Assembly: GCA_914767715.1 (NCBI GenBank)
Contig: OU612068.1
Location: 10,600,001-10,664,000 of the forward strand
Length of the DNA stretch: 64,000 bases
Source of the DNA: Membranipora membranacea
Taxonomy: Eukaryota > Bryozoa > Gymnolaemata > Cheilostomatida > Membraniporidae
Direction: 5' to 3'
In this document: one piece after another, positions 11,506 to 24,880 of the stretch
Position numbering within the stretch: the stretch's first letter is position 1
Layout of the letters: each line of letters starts with the position of its first letter
Translations under genes and position numbers: made by a program
The notes under the pieces: generated by a model
What the model was told of the DNA's origin: nothing
What the model saw: the letters and a program-made list of their open reading frames with translations, nothing else
The model's database searches: none

Positions 11506-14500
11506 GAGCTAATATTTTATATGAGATATAGGGACGTCATTGCGAACCTCAAAACAGAGTTTCAAGGGTTTCTAAGCCAGTAAAGAATTCTGCCCAATTA
11601 TTGGCTAATTTCCCCAGGACCGTACCTATCGATTTCTGTCAATTTCTATCAAAATACCTGGATAGAATACGCATCGTCACAGGGAGCTAATATTTTATAT
11701 GAGATATAGGGACGTCGTTGCGAACCTCAAAACAGAGTTACAAGCGTTTCTAAGCCAGTAAAGAATTCTGCCCAATCATTCTCTAATTTCCCCAGGACCG
11801 TACCTATCGATTTTTGTCAATTTCTATCAAAGTACCTCGATAGAATACGCATCGTTACTGGGAGCTAATATTTTATATGAGATATAGGGACGTCGTTGCG
11901 AACCTCAAAACAGAGTTTCAAGCGTTTCTAAGCCAGTAAAGAATTCTGCCCAATTATTGGCTAATTTCCCAAGGACCGTACCTATCGATTTTTGTCAATT
12001 TATATCAAAATACCTCGATAGAATACGCATCGTCACAGGGAGCTAATATTTTATATGAGATATAGGGACGTCGTTGCGAACTTCAAAACAGAGTTACAAG
12101 CGTTTTTAAGCCAGTAAAGAATTCTGCCCAATTATTGGCTAATTCCCCCAGGACCGTACCTATCGAATTTTGTCAATTTCTATCAAAATACCTCGATAGA
12201 ATACGCTTCGTCACAGGGAGCTAATATTTTATATGAGATATAGGGACGTCGTTGCGAACCTCAAAACAGAGTTTCAAGCGTTTCTAAGCCAGTAAAGAGT
12301 TCTGCCCAATTATTGGCTAATTTCCCCAGGACCGTACCTATCGATTATTGTCTATTTCTATCAAAATACCTCGATAGAATACGCATCGTCACAGGGAGCT
12401 AATATTTTATATGAGATATAGGGACGTCATTGCGAACCTCAAAACAAAGTTTCAAGCGTTTCTAAGCCAGTAAAGAATTCTGCCCAATTATTGGCTAATT
12501 TCTTCAGGACCGTACCTATCGATTTCTGTCAATTTCTATCAAAATACCTCGATAGAATACGCATCGTCACAGGGAGCTAATATTTTATATGAGATATAGG
12601 GACGTCGTTGCGATCCTCAAAACAGAGTTACAAGCGTTTCTAAGCCAGTAAAGAATTCTGCCCAATTATTGGCTAATTTCCCCAGGACCGTACCTATCGA
12701 ATTTTGTCAATTTCTATCAAAATACCTCGATAGAATACGCATCGTCACAGGGAGCTAATATTTTATATGAGATATAGGGACGTCGTTGCGAACCTCAAAA
12801 CAGAGTTTCAAGCGTTTCTAAGCCAGTAAAGAATTCTGCCCAATTATTGGCTAATTTCCCCAGGACCGTACCTATCGATTATTGTCAATTTCTATCAAAA
12901 TACCTCGATAGAATACGCATCGTCACAGGGAGCTAATATTTTATATGAGATATAGGGACTTCATTGCGAACCTCAAAACAAAGCTTCAAGCGTTTCTAAG
13001 CCAGTAAAGAATTCTGCCCCATTATTGGCTAATTTCCTCAGGACCGTACCTATCGATTTTTGTCAATTTCTATCAAATTACCTCGATAGAATACGCATCC
13101 TCACAGGGAGCTTATAGTTTACATGAGATATTGGGACATCGTTGCGAACCTCAAAACAGAGTTTCAAGCGTATCTAAGCCAGTAAAGAATTCTGCCCAAT
13201 TATTGGCTAATTTCCCCAGGACCGTACCTATCGATTTTTGTCAATTTCTATCAAAATACCTCGATAGAATACGCATCGTCACAGGGAGCTAATATATTAT
13301 ATGAGATATAGGGACGTCATTGCGAACCTCAAAACAGAGTTTCAAGGGTTTCTAAGCCAGTAAAGAATTCTGCCCAATCATTGGCTAATTTCCCCAGGAC
13401 CGTACCTATCGATTTTTGTCAATTTCTATCAAAATACCTCGATAGAATACGCATCGTCACAGGGAGCTAATATTCTATATGAGATATAGAGACGTCGTTG
13501 CGAACCTCAACACAGAGTTTCAAGGGTTTTTAAGCCAGTAAAGAAATCTGCCCAATTATTGGCTAATTTCCCCAGGACCGTACCTATCGATTTTTGTCAA
13601 TTTCTATCAAAATACCTCGATAGAATACGCATCGTCATAGTGAGCTAATATTTTATATGAGATATAGGGACGTCGTTGCGAACCTCAAAACAGAGTTTCA
13701 AGCGTTTCTAAGCCAGTAAAGAATTCTGCCCAATTATTCTCTAATTTCCCCAGGACCGTACCTATCGATTATTGTCTATTTCTATCAAAATACCTCGATA
13801 GAATACGCATCGTCACAGGGAGTTAATATTTTATATGAGATATAGGGACGTCATTGCGAACCTTAAAACAAAGTTTCAAGCGTTTCTAAGCCAGTAAAGA
13901 ATTCTGCCCAATTATTGGCTAATTTCTTCAGGACCGTACCTATCGATTTCTGTCAATTTCTATCAAAATACCTCGATAGAATACGCATCGTCACAGGGAG
14001 CTAATATTTTATATGATATATGGGGACGTCATTGCGAACCTAAAAACAGAGTTTCAAGCGTTTCTAAGCCAGTAAAATATTCTGCCCAATTATTGGCTAA
14101 TTTCCCCGGGACCGTACCTATCGATTTTTGTCAATTTCTATCAAAATACCTCGATAGAATACGCATCGTCACAGGGAGCTAGTATTTTATATGAGATATA
14201 GAGACGTCGTTGCGAACCTCAAAACAGAGTTTCAAGCGTTTCTAAGCCAGTAAAGAATTCTGCCAAATTATTGGCTAATTTCCCCAGGACCATACCTATC
14301 GATTTTTGTCAATTTCTATCAAAATACCTCGATAGAATACGCATCGTCACAGGGAGCTAATATGTTATATGAGATATAGGGACGTTGTTGCGAACCTCAA
14401 AACAGAGTTTCAAGCGTTTCTAAGCCAGTAAAGAATTCTGCCCAATTATTGGCTAATTTCCCCAGGACCGTACCTATCGATTATTGTCAATTTCTATCAA

Positions 14501-14531
14501 AATACCTCGATAGAATACGCATCGTCACAGG
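11506..14531 (+). repeat. 17-monomer higher-order repeat, unit 2 (3026 bp)
   Basis: Second tandem copy of 8480-11505, in perfect length register. Agreement stops at about 14560, where this unit continues into GGGACTTCATT while unit 1 continued into GGGACGTCATT. Private differences of this unit include a CAGGGAGCTAGTATT change near 14174. The low divergence between units compared with that between neighbouring monomers indicates a recent unequal exchange. Confidence 0.9.
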
Positions 14532-15057
14532 GAGCTAATATTTTATATGAGATATAGGGACTTCATTGCGAACCTCAAAACAAAGCTTCAAGCGTGTCTA
14601 AGCCATTAAAGAATTCTGCCCCATTATTGGCTAATTTCTTCAGGACCGTACCTATCGATTTTTGTCAATTTCTATCAAATTACCTCGATAGAATACGCAT
14701 CGTCACAGGGAGCTAATAGTTTACATGAGATATAGGGACATCGTTGCGAACCTCAAAACAGAGTTTCAAGCGTATCTAAGCCAGTAAAGAATTCTGCCCA
14801 ATTATTGGCTAATTTCCCCAGGACCGTACCTATCGATTTTTGTCAATTTCTATCAAAATACCTCGATAGAATACGCATCGTCACAGGGAGCTAATATTTT
14901 ATATGAGATATAGGGACGTCATTGCGAACCTCAAAACAGAGTTACAAGCGTTTTTAAGCCAGTAAAGAATTCTGCCCAATTATTGGCTAATTTCCCCAGG
15001 ACCGTACCTATCGAATTTTGTCAATCTCTATCAAAATACCTCGATAGAATACGCTTC
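14532..15057 (+). repeat. Mosaic satellite stretch with HindIII-type dimer
   Basis: About three monomers. The first two are a HindIII-type dimer with a private AGCGTGTCTAAGCCATTAAAG near 14591. The AGCGTGTCTAAG part returns near 21711, 22423 and 23313, linking this place to the later 4/5-monomer block. The following monomers resemble 23634-24000 at an offset of 8722 bases (49 monomers). Confidence 0.7.
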
Positions 15058-17030
15058 GTCACAGGGAGCTAATATTTCATATGAGATATAGGGACGTCGT
15101 TGCGAACCTCAAAACAGAGTTTCAAGCGTTTCTAAGCCAGTAAAGAATTCTGCCCAATTATTGGCTAATTTCCCCAGGACCGTACCTATCGATTATTGTC
15201 AATTTCTATCAAAATAATTCGATAGAATACGCATCGTCACAGGGAGCTAATATTTTATATGAGATATAGGGACGTCGTTGCGAACTTCAAAACAGAGTTA
15301 CAAGCGTTTTTAAGCCAGTAAAGAATTCTGCCCAATTATTGGCTAATTTCCCCAGGACCGTACCTATCGATTATTGTCAATTTCTATCAAAATAATTCGA
15401 TAGAATACGCATCGTCACAGGGAGCTAAAATTTTATATGAGATATAGGGACGTCGTTGCGAACTTCAAAACAGAGTTACAAGCGTTTTTAAGCCAGTAAA
15501 GAATTCTGCCCAATTATTGGCTAATTTCCCCAGGACCGTACCTATCGATTTCTGTCAATTTCTATCAAAATACCTCGATAGAATACGCATCGTCACAGGG
15601 AGCTAATATTTTATATGATATATGGGGACGTCATTGCGAACCTCAAAACAGAGTTTCAAGCGTTTCTAAGCCAGTAAAATATTCTGCCCAATTATTGGCT
15701 AATTTCCCCAGGACCGTACCTATCGAATTTTGTCAATTTCTATCAAAATACCTCGATAGAATACGCATCGTCACAGGGAGCTAATATTTTATATGAGATA
15801 TAGGGACGTCGTTGCGAACCTCAAAACAGAGTTTCAAGCGTTTCTAAGCCAGTAAAGAATTCTGCCCCATTATTGGCTAATTTCTTCAGGACCGTACCTA
15901 TCGATTTCTGTCAATTTCTATCAAAATACCTCGATAGAATACGCTTCGTCACAGGGAGCTAATATTTCATATGAGATATAGGGACGTCGTTGCGAACCTC
16001 AAAACAGAGTTTCAAGCGTTTCTAAGCCAGTAAAGAATTCTGCCCAATTATTGGCTAATTTCCCCAGGACCGTACCTATCGATTATTGTCAATTTCTATC
16101 AAAATAATTCGATAGAATACGCATCGTCACAGGGAGCTAATATTTTATATGAGATATAGGGACGTCGTTGCGAACTTCAAAACAGAGTTACAAGCGTTTT
16201 TAAGCCAGTAAAGAATTCTGCCCAATTATTGGCTAATTTCCCCAGGACCGTACCTATCGAATTTTGTCAATTTCTATCAAAATACCTCGATAGAATACGC
16301 TTCGTCACAGGGAGCTAATATTTTATATGAGATATAGGGACGTCGTTGCGAACCTCAAAACAGAGTTTCAAGCGTTTCTAAGCCAGTAAAGAATTCTGCC
16401 CAATTATTGGCTAATTTCCCCAGGACCGTACCTATCGATTATTGTCAATTTCTATCAAAATAATTCGATAGAATACGCATCGTCACAGGGAGCTAATATT
16501 TTATATGAGATATAGGGACGTCGTTGCGAACTTCAAAACAGAGTTACAAGCGTTTTTAAGCCAGTAAAGAATTCTGCCCAATTATTGGCTAATTTCCCCA
16601 GGACCGTACCTATCGATTTCTGTCAATTTCTATCAAAATACCTCGATAGAATACGCATCGTCACAGGGAGCTAATATTTTATATGATATATGGGGACGTC
16701 ATTGCGAACCTCAAAACAGAGTTTCAAGCGTTTCTAAGCCAGTAAAATATTCTGCCCAATTATTGGCTAATTTCCCCAGGACCGTACCTATCGAATTTTG
16801 TCAATTTCTATCAAAATACCTCGATAGAATACGCATCGTCACAGGGAGCTAATATTTTATATGAGATATAGGGACGTCGTTGCGAACCTCAAAACAGAGT
16901 TTCAAGCGTTTCTAAGCCAGTAAAGAATTCTGCCCCATTATTGGCTAATTTCTTCAGGACCGTACCTATCGATTTCTGTCAATTTCTATCAAAATACCTC
17001 GATAGAATACGCATCGTCACAGAGAGCTAA
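15058..17030 (+). repeat. Local duplications of 5 and 6 monomers
   Basis: The AATATTTCATATG variant at 15071 returns at 15961 (890 bases, 5 monomers). The segment with CGATTTCTG, ATGATATATGG and GCCCCATTATTGGC at about 15548-15900 returns at about 16616-16970 (1068 bases, 6 monomers). The AAAATAATTCGATAG variant, with TAATTC in place of TACCTC, marks four monomers at about 15216, 15394, 16106 and 16462. A change of offset within 2 kb means at least two separate exchange events. Confidence 0.8.
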
Positions 17031-18300
17031 TATTTTATATGATATATGGGGACGTCATTGCGAACCTCAAAACAGAGTTTCAAGCGTTTCTAAGCCAGTA
17101 AAATATTCTGCCCAATTATTGGCTAATTTCCCCAGGACCGTACCTATCGATTTTTGTCAATTTCTATCAAAATACCTCGATAGAATACGCATCGTCACAG
17201 GGAGCTAATATTTTATATGAGATATAGAGACGTCGTTGCGAACCTCAAAACAGAGTTTCAAGCGTTTCTAAGCCAGTAAAGAATTCTGCCAAATTATTGG
17301 CTAATTTCTTCAGGAGCGTACTTATCGATTATTGTCAATTTCTATCAAAATACCTCGATAGAATACGCATCGTCACAGGGAGCTAATATTTTATATGAGA
17401 TATAGGGACTTCATTGCGAACCTCAAAACAAAGCTTCAAGCGTTTCTAAGCCAGTAAAGAATTCTGCCCCATTATTGGCTAATTTCTTCAGGACCGTACC
17501 TATCGATTTTTGTCAATTTCTATCAAATTACCTCGATAGAATACGCATCGTCACAGGGAGCTAATAGTTTACATGAGATATAGGGACATCGTTGCGAACC
17601 TCAAAACAGAGTTTCAAGCGTATCTAAGCCAGTAAAGAATTCTGCCCAATTATTGGCTAATTTCCCCAGGACCGTACCTATTGATTTTTGTCAATTTCTA
17701 TCAAAATACCTCGATAGAATACGCATCGTCACAGGGAGCTAATAGTTTACATGAGATATAGGGACATCGTTGCGAACCTCAAAACAGAGTTTCAAGCGTA
17801 TCTAAGCCAGTAAAGAATTCTGCCCAATTATTGGCTAATTTCCCCAGGACCGTACCTATCGATTTTTGTCAATTTCTATCAAAATACCTCGATAGAATAC
17901 GCATCGTCACAGGGAGCTAATATTTTATATGAGATATAGGGACGTCATTGCGAACCTCAAAACAGAGTTTCAAGGGTTTCTAAACCAGTAAAGAATTCTG
18001 CCCAGTAATTGGCTAATTTCCCCAGGACCGTACCTATTGATTTTTGTCAATTTCTATCAAAATACCTCAATAGAATACGCATCGTCACAGGGAGCTAATA
18101 TTTTATATGAGATATAGGGACGTCGTTGCGAACCTCAAAACAGAGTTACAAGCGTTTTTAAGCCAGTAAAGAATTCTGCCCAATTATTGGCTAATTTCCC
18201 CAGGACCGTACCTATCGAATTTTGTCAATTTCTATCAAAATACCTCGATAGAATACGCTTCGTCACAGGGAGCTAATATTTTATATGAGATATAGGGACG
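17031..18300 (+). repeat. Mosaic satellite stretch with a single-monomer duplication
   Basis: Contains an EcoRI-minus monomer near 17036, one monomer with the private CAGGAGCGTACTTATCG near 17311, and a HindIII-type dimer from about 17405. The second half of that dimer (CTAATAGTTTACATG through GCGTATCTAAG) is present twice in a row, at about 17555-17630 and 17733-17808, exactly one monomer apart. This is the smallest duplication step in the window. The remainder is ordinary subfamily A monomers. Confidence 0.75.
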
Positions 18301-19340
18301 TCGTTGCGAACCTCAAGACAGAGTTTCAAGCGTTTCTAAGCCAGTAAAGAGTTCTGCCCAATTATTGGCTAATTTCCCCAGGACCGTACCTATCGATTAT
18401 TGTCTATTTCTATCAAAATACCTCGATAGAATACGCATCGTCACAGGGAGCTAATATTTTATATGAGATATAGGGACGTCATTGCGAACCTCAAAACAAA
18501 GTTTCAAGCGTTTCTAAGCCAGTAAAGAATTCTGCCCAATTATTGGCTAATTTCTTCAGGACCGTACCTATCGATTTCTGTCAATTTCTGTCAAAATACC
18601 TCGATAGAATACGCATCGTCACAGGGAGCTAATATTTTATATGATATATGGGGACGTCATTGCGAACCTCAAAACAGAGTTTCAAGCGTTTCTAAGCCAG
18701 TAAAATATTCTGCCCAATTATTGGCTAATTTCCCCAGGACCGTACCTATCGAATTTTGTCAATTTCTATCAAAATACCTCGATAGAATACGCATCGTCAC
18801 AGGGAGCTAATATTTTATATGAGATATAGGGACGTCGTTGCGAACCTCAAAACAGAGTTTCAAGCGTTTCTAAGCCAGTAAAGAATTCTGCCCCATTATT
18901 GGCTAATTTCTTCAGGACCGTACCTATCGATTTTTGTCAATTTCTATCAAATTACCTCGATAGAATACGCATCGTCACAGGGAGCTAATAGTTTACATGA
19001 GATATAGGGACATCGTTGCGAACCTCAAAACAGAGTTTCAAGCGTATCTAAGCCAGTAAAGAATTCTGCCCAATTATTGGCTAATTTCCCCAGGACCGTA
19101 CCTATCGATTTTTGTCAATTTCTATCAAAATACCTCGATAGAATACGCATCGTCACAGGGAGGTAATATTTTATATGACATATAGGGACGTCATTGCGAA
19201 CCTCAAAACAGAGTTTCAAGGGTTTCTAAACCAGTAAAGAATTCTGCCCAATTATTGGCTAATTTCCCCAGGACCGTACCTATTGATTTTTGTCAATTTC
19301 TATCAAAATACCTCGATAGAATACGCATCGTCACAGGGAG
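18301..19340 (+). repeat. Segment matched 54 monomers downstream
   Basis: The CTCAAGACAG variant at 18314 and the GGAGGTAATATT plus ATGACATATAGG pair near 19161-19180 reappear at 27926 and 28773, both at an offset of 9612 bases (54 monomers exactly). The same 54-monomer offset links 19.34-20.34 kb to 9.73-10.73 kb, so the spacing may be more than a coincidence. The segment includes an EcoRI-minus monomer near 18641 and a HindIII-type dimer that begins by recombination near 18890. Confidence 0.75.
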
Positions 19341-21840
19341 CTAATATTTTATATGAGATATAGGGACGTCGTTGCGAACCTCAAAACAGAGTTTCAAGCG
19401 TTTCTAAGCCAGTAAAGAATTCTGCCCAATTATTGGCTAATTTCCCCAGGACCGTACCTATCGATTATTGTCAATTTCTATCAAAATACCTCGATAGAAT
19501 ACGCATCGTCACAGGGAGCTAATATTTTATATGAGATATAGGGACTTCATTGCGAACCTCAAAACAAAGCTTCAAGCGTTTCTAAGCCAGTTAAGAATTC
19601 TGCCCCATTATTGGCTAATTTCCTCAGGACCGTACCTATCGATTTTTGTCAATTTCTATCAAATTACCTCGATAGAATACGCATCGTCACAGGGAGCTAA
19701 TAGTTTACATGAGATATAGGGACATCGTTGCGAACCTCAAAACAGAGTTTCAAGCGTATCTAAGCCAGTAAAGAATTCTGCCCAATTATTGGCTAATTTC
19801 CCCAGGACCGTACCTATCGATTTTTGTCAATTTCTATCAAAATACCTCGATAGAATACGCATCGTCACAGGGAGCTAATATATTATATGAGATATAGGGA
19901 CGTCATTGCGAGCCTCAAAACAGAGTTTCAAGGGTTTCTAAGCCAGTAAAGAATTCTGCCCAATCATTGGCTAATTTCCCCAGGACCGTACCTATCGATT
20001 TTTGTCAATTTCTATCAAAATACCCCGATAGAATACGCATCGTCACAGGGAGCTAATATTCTATATGAGATATAGAGACGTCGTTGCGAACCTCAACACA
20101 GAGTTTCAAGGGTTTTTAAGCCAGTAAAGAAATCTGCCCAATTATTGGCTAATTTCCCCAGGACCGTACCTATCGATTTTTGTCAATTTCTATCAAAATA
20201 CCTCGATAGAATACGCATCGTCATAGTGAGCTAATATTTTATATGAGATATAGGGACGTCGTTGCGAACCTCAAAACAGAGTTTCAAGCGTTTCTAAGCC
20301 AGTAAAGAATTCTGCCCAATTATTCTCTAATTTCCCCAGGACCGTACCTATCGATTTTTGTCAATTTCTATCAAAATACCTCGATAGAATACGCATCGTC
20401 ACAGGGAGCTAATATTTTATATGAGATATAGGGACGTCGTTGCGAACATCAAAACAGAGTTTCAAGCGTTTCTAAGCCAGTAAAGAATTCTGCCCAATTA
20501 TTGGTTAATTTCCCAAGGACCGTACCTATCGATTTTTGTCAATTTCTATCAAAATACCTCGATAGAATACGCATCGTCACAGGGAGCGAATATTTTATAT
20601 GAGATATAGGGACGTCGTTGCGAACTTCAAAACAGAGTTACAAGCGTTTTTAAGCCAGTAAAGAATTCTGCCCAATTATTGGCTAATTTCCCCAGGACCG
20701 TACCTATCGAATTTTGTCAATTTCTATCAAAATACCTCGATAGAATATGCTTCGTCACAGGGAGCTAATATTTTATATGAGATATAGGGACGTCGTTGCG
20801 AACCTCAAAACAGAGTTTCAAGCGTTTCTAAGCCAGTAAAGAGTTCTGCCCAATTATTGGCTAATTTCCCCAGGACCGTACCTATCGATTATTGTTTATT
20901 TCTATCAAAATACCTCGATAGAATACGCATCGTCACAGGGAGTTAATATTTTATATGAGATATAGGGACGTCATTGCGAACCTTAAAACAAAGTTTCAAG
21001 CGTTTCTTAGCCAGTAAAGAATTCTGCCCAATTATTGGCTAATTTCTTCAGGACCGTACCTATCGATTTCTGTCAATTTCTATCAGAATACCTCGATAGA
21101 ATACGCATCGTCACAGGGAGCTAATATTTTATATGATATATGGGGACGTCATTGCGAACCACAAAACAGAGTTTCAAGCGTTTCTAAGCCAGTAAAATAT
21201 TCTGCCCAATTATTGGCTAATTTCCCCGGGACCGTACCTATCGATTTTTGTCAATTTCTATCAAAATACCTCGATAGAATACGCATCGTCACAGGGAGCT
21301 AATATTTTATATGAGATATAGAGACGTCGTTGCGAACCTCAAAACAGAGTTTCAAGCGTTTCTAAGCCAGTAAAGAATTCTGCCAAATTATTGGCTAATT
21401 TCCCCAGGACCATACCCATCGATTTTTGTCAATTTCTATCAAAATACCTCGATAGAATACGCATCGTCACAGGGAGCTAATATGTTATATGAGATATAGG
21501 GACGTCGTTGCGAACCTCAAAACAGAGTTTCAAGCGTTTCTAAGCCAGTAAAGAATTCTGCCCAATTATTGGCTAATTTCCCCAGGACCATACCTATCGA
21601 TTATTGTCAATTTCTATCAAAATACCTCGATAGAATACGCATCGTCACAGGGAGCTAATATTTTATATGAGATATAGGGACTTCATTGCGAACCTCAAAA
21701 CAAAGCTTCAAGCGTGTCTAAGCCAGTAAAGAATTCTGCCCCATTATTGGCTAATTTCTTCAGGACCGTACCTATCGATTTTTGTCAATTTCTATCAAAT
21801 TACCTCGATAGAATACGCATCGTCACAGGGAGCGAATAGT
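19340..21840 (+). repeat. Mosaic third copy of the 17-monomer material
   Basis: Matches 9728-10730 at an offset of 9612 bases (54 monomers) and then, after three extra monomers at about 20341-20880, matches 10740-11510 at 10146 bases (57 monomers). It shares GCGAGCCTC (19905) with unit 1 of the 17-monomer repeat only, but shares AGCGTGTCTAAG (21711) with the sequence following unit 2 only. It is therefore a mosaic of both. It also contains a CAGTTAAGAATTC change near 19590, which removes the usual in-frame TAA and creates a 62-codon chance frame. Confidence 0.8.
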
Positions 21841-23633
21841 TTACATGAGATATAGGGACGTCATTGCGAACCTCAAAACAGAGTTTCAAGCGTTTCTAAG
21901 CCAGTAAAATATTCTGCCCAATTATTGGCTAATTTCCCCGGGACCGTACCTATCGATTTTTGTCAATTTCTATCAAAATACCTCGATAGAATACGCATCG
22001 TCACAGGGAGCTAATATTTTATATGAGATATAGAGACGTCGTTGCGAACCTCAAAACAGAGTTTCAAGCGTTTCTAAGCCAGTAAAGAATTCTGCCAAAT
22101 TATTGGCTAATTTCCCCAGGACCATACCTATCGATTTTTGTCAATTTCTATCAAAATACCTCGATAGAATACGCATCGTCACAGGGAGCTAATATGTTAT
22201 ATGAGATATAGGGACGTCGTTGCGAACCTCAAAACAGAGTTTCAAGCGTTTCTAAGCCAGTAAAGAATTCTGCCCAATTAATGGCTAATTTCCCCAGGAC
22301 CGTACCTATCGATTATTGTCAATTTCTATCAAAATACCTCGATAGAATACGCATCGTCACAGGGAGCTAATATTTTATATGAGATATAGGGACTTCATTG
22401 CGAACCTCAAAACAAAGCTTCAAGCGTGTCTAAGCCAGTAAAGAATTCTGCCCCATTATTGGCTAATTTCTTCAGGACCGTACCTATCGATTTTTGTCAA
22501 TTTCTATCAAATTACCTCGATAGAATACGCATCGTCACAGGGAGCTAATAGTTTACATGAGATATAGGGACATCGTTGCGAACCTCAAAACAGAGTTTCA
22601 AGCGTATCTAAGCCAGTAAAGAATTCTGCCCCATTATTGGCTAATTTCTTCAGGACCGTACCTATCGATTTTTGTCAATTTCTATCAAATTACCTCGATA
22701 GAATACGCATCGTCACAGGGAGCTAATAGTTTACATGAGATATAGGGACGTCATTGCGAACCTCAAAACAGAGTTTCAAGCGTTTCTAAGCCAGTAAAAT
22801 ATTCTGCCCAATTATTGGCTAATTTCCCCGGGACCGTACCTATCGATTTTTGTCAATTTCTATCAAAATACCTCGATAGAATACGCATCGTCACAGGGAG
22901 CTAATATTTTATATGAGATATAGAGACGTCGTTGCGAACCTCAAAACAGAGTTTCAAGCGTTTCTAAGCCAGTAAAGAATTCTGCCAAATTATTGGCTAA
23001 TTTCCCCAGGACCATACCTATCGATTTTTGTCAATTTCTATCAAAATACCTCGATAGAATACGCATCGTCACAGGGAGCTAATATGTTATATGAGATATA
23101 GGGACGTCGTTGCGAACCTCAAAACAGAGTTTCAAGCGTTTCTAAGCCAGTAAAGAATTCTGCCCAATTATTGGCTAATTTCCCCAGGACCGTACCTATC
23201 GATTATTGTCAATTTCTATCAAAATACCTCGATAGAATACGCATCGTCACAGGGAGCTAATATTTTATATGAGATATAGGGACTTCATTGCGAACCTCAA
23301 AACAAAGCTTCAAGCGTGTCTAAGCCAGTAAAGAATTCTGCCCCATTATTGGCTAATTTCTTCAGGACCGTACCTATCGATTTTTGTCAATTTCTATCAA
23401 ATTACCTCGATAGAATACGCATCGTCACAGGGAGCTAATAGTTTACATGAGATATAGGGACATCGTTGCGAACCTCAAAACAGAGTTTCAAGCGTATCTA
23501 AGCCAGTAAAGAATTCTGCCCAATTATTGGCTAATTTCCCCGGGACCGTACCTATCGATTTTTGTCAATTTCTATCAAAATACCTCGATAGAATACGCAT
23601 CGTCACAGGGAGCTAATATTTTATATGAGATAT
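21142..23633 (+). repeat. 4/5-monomer higher-order repeat, three copies
   Basis: The order CCCGGGACC monomer, TATAGAGACG plus GCCAAATTATT monomer, CTAATATGTTATATG monomer, and HindIII-type dimer is found three times, starting at about 21142, 21854 and 22744. The AATATGTTAT marker lies at 21479, 22191 and 23081, so the steps are 712 bases (4 monomers) and 890 bases (5 monomers). The shorter first copy lacks the second half of the dimer. Private changes such as AATTAATGGC near 22276 separate the copies. Confidence 0.85.
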
Positions 23634-24880
23634 AGGGACGTCATTGCGAACCTCAAAACAGAGTTACAAGCGTTTTTAAGCCAGTAAAGAATTCTGCCCA
23701 ATTATTGGCTAATTTCCCCAGGACCGTACCTATCGAATTTTGTCAATCTCTATCAAAATACCTCGATAGAATACGCTTCGTCACAGGGAGCTAATATTTC
23801 ATATGAGATATAGGGACGTCGTTGTGATCCTCAAAACAGAGTTTCAAGCGTTTCTAAGCCAGTAAAGAATTCTGCCCAATTATTGGCTAATTTCCCCAGG
23901 ACCGTACCTATCGATTATTGTCAATTTCTATCAAAATAATTCGATAGAATACGCATCGTCACAGGGAGCTAATATTTTATATGAGATATAGGGACGTCGT
24001 TGCGAACTTCAAAACAGAGTTACAAGCGTTTTTAAGCCAGTAAAGAATTCTGCCCAATTATTGGCTAATTTCCCCAGGACCGTACCTATCGAATTTTGTC
24101 AATTTCTATCAAAATACCTCGATAGAATACGCTTCGTCACAGGGAGCTAATATTTTATATGAGATATAGGGACGTCGTTGCGAACCTCAAGACAGAGTTT
24201 CAAGCGTTTCTAAGCCAGTAAAGAGTTCTGCCCAATTATTGGCTAATTTCCCCAGGACCGTACCTATCGATTATTGTCTATTTCTATCAAAATACCTCGA
24301 TAGAATACGCATCGTCACAGGGAGCTAATATTTTATATGAGATATAGGGACGTCATTGCGAACCTCAAAACAAAGTTTCAAGCGTTTCTAAGCCAGTAAA
24401 GAATTCTGCCCAATTATTGGCTAATTTCCCCAGGACCGTACCTATCGATTTTTGTCAATTTCTATCAAAATACCTCGATAGAATACGCATCGTCACAGGG
24501 AGCTAATATTTTATATGAGATATAGGGACGTCGTTGCGAACCTCAAAACAGAGTTTCAAGCGTTTCTAAGCCAGTAAAGAATTCTGCCCAATTATTGGCT
24601 AATTTCCCGAGGAGGGTACCTATCGATTATTGTCAATTTCTATCAAAATACCTCGATAGAATACGCATCGTCACACGGAGCTAATATTTTATATGAGATA
24701 TAGGGACATCGTTGCGAAACTCAAAACAGAGTTTCAAGCGTATCTAAGCCAGTAAAGAATTCTGCCCAATTATTGGCTAATTTCCCCAGGACCGTACCTA
24801 TCGATTATTGTCAATTTCTATCAAAATACCTCGATAGAATACGCATCGTCACAGGGAGCTAATATTTTATATGAGATATA
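23634..24880 (+). repeat. Mosaic satellite stretch before the 7-monomer repeat
   Basis: The first two monomers match 14.9-15.3 kb at 8722 bases (AATATTTCATATG at 15071 and 23793), with a private GTTGTGATCC near 23822. The CTCAAGACAG marker at 24188 starts the spacing of 1246 bases seen in the next block, but the monomers after it differ. One monomer has CCCGAGGAGGGTACC near 24606 and another has CACACGGAGC near 24673, both private. Confidence 0.7.
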
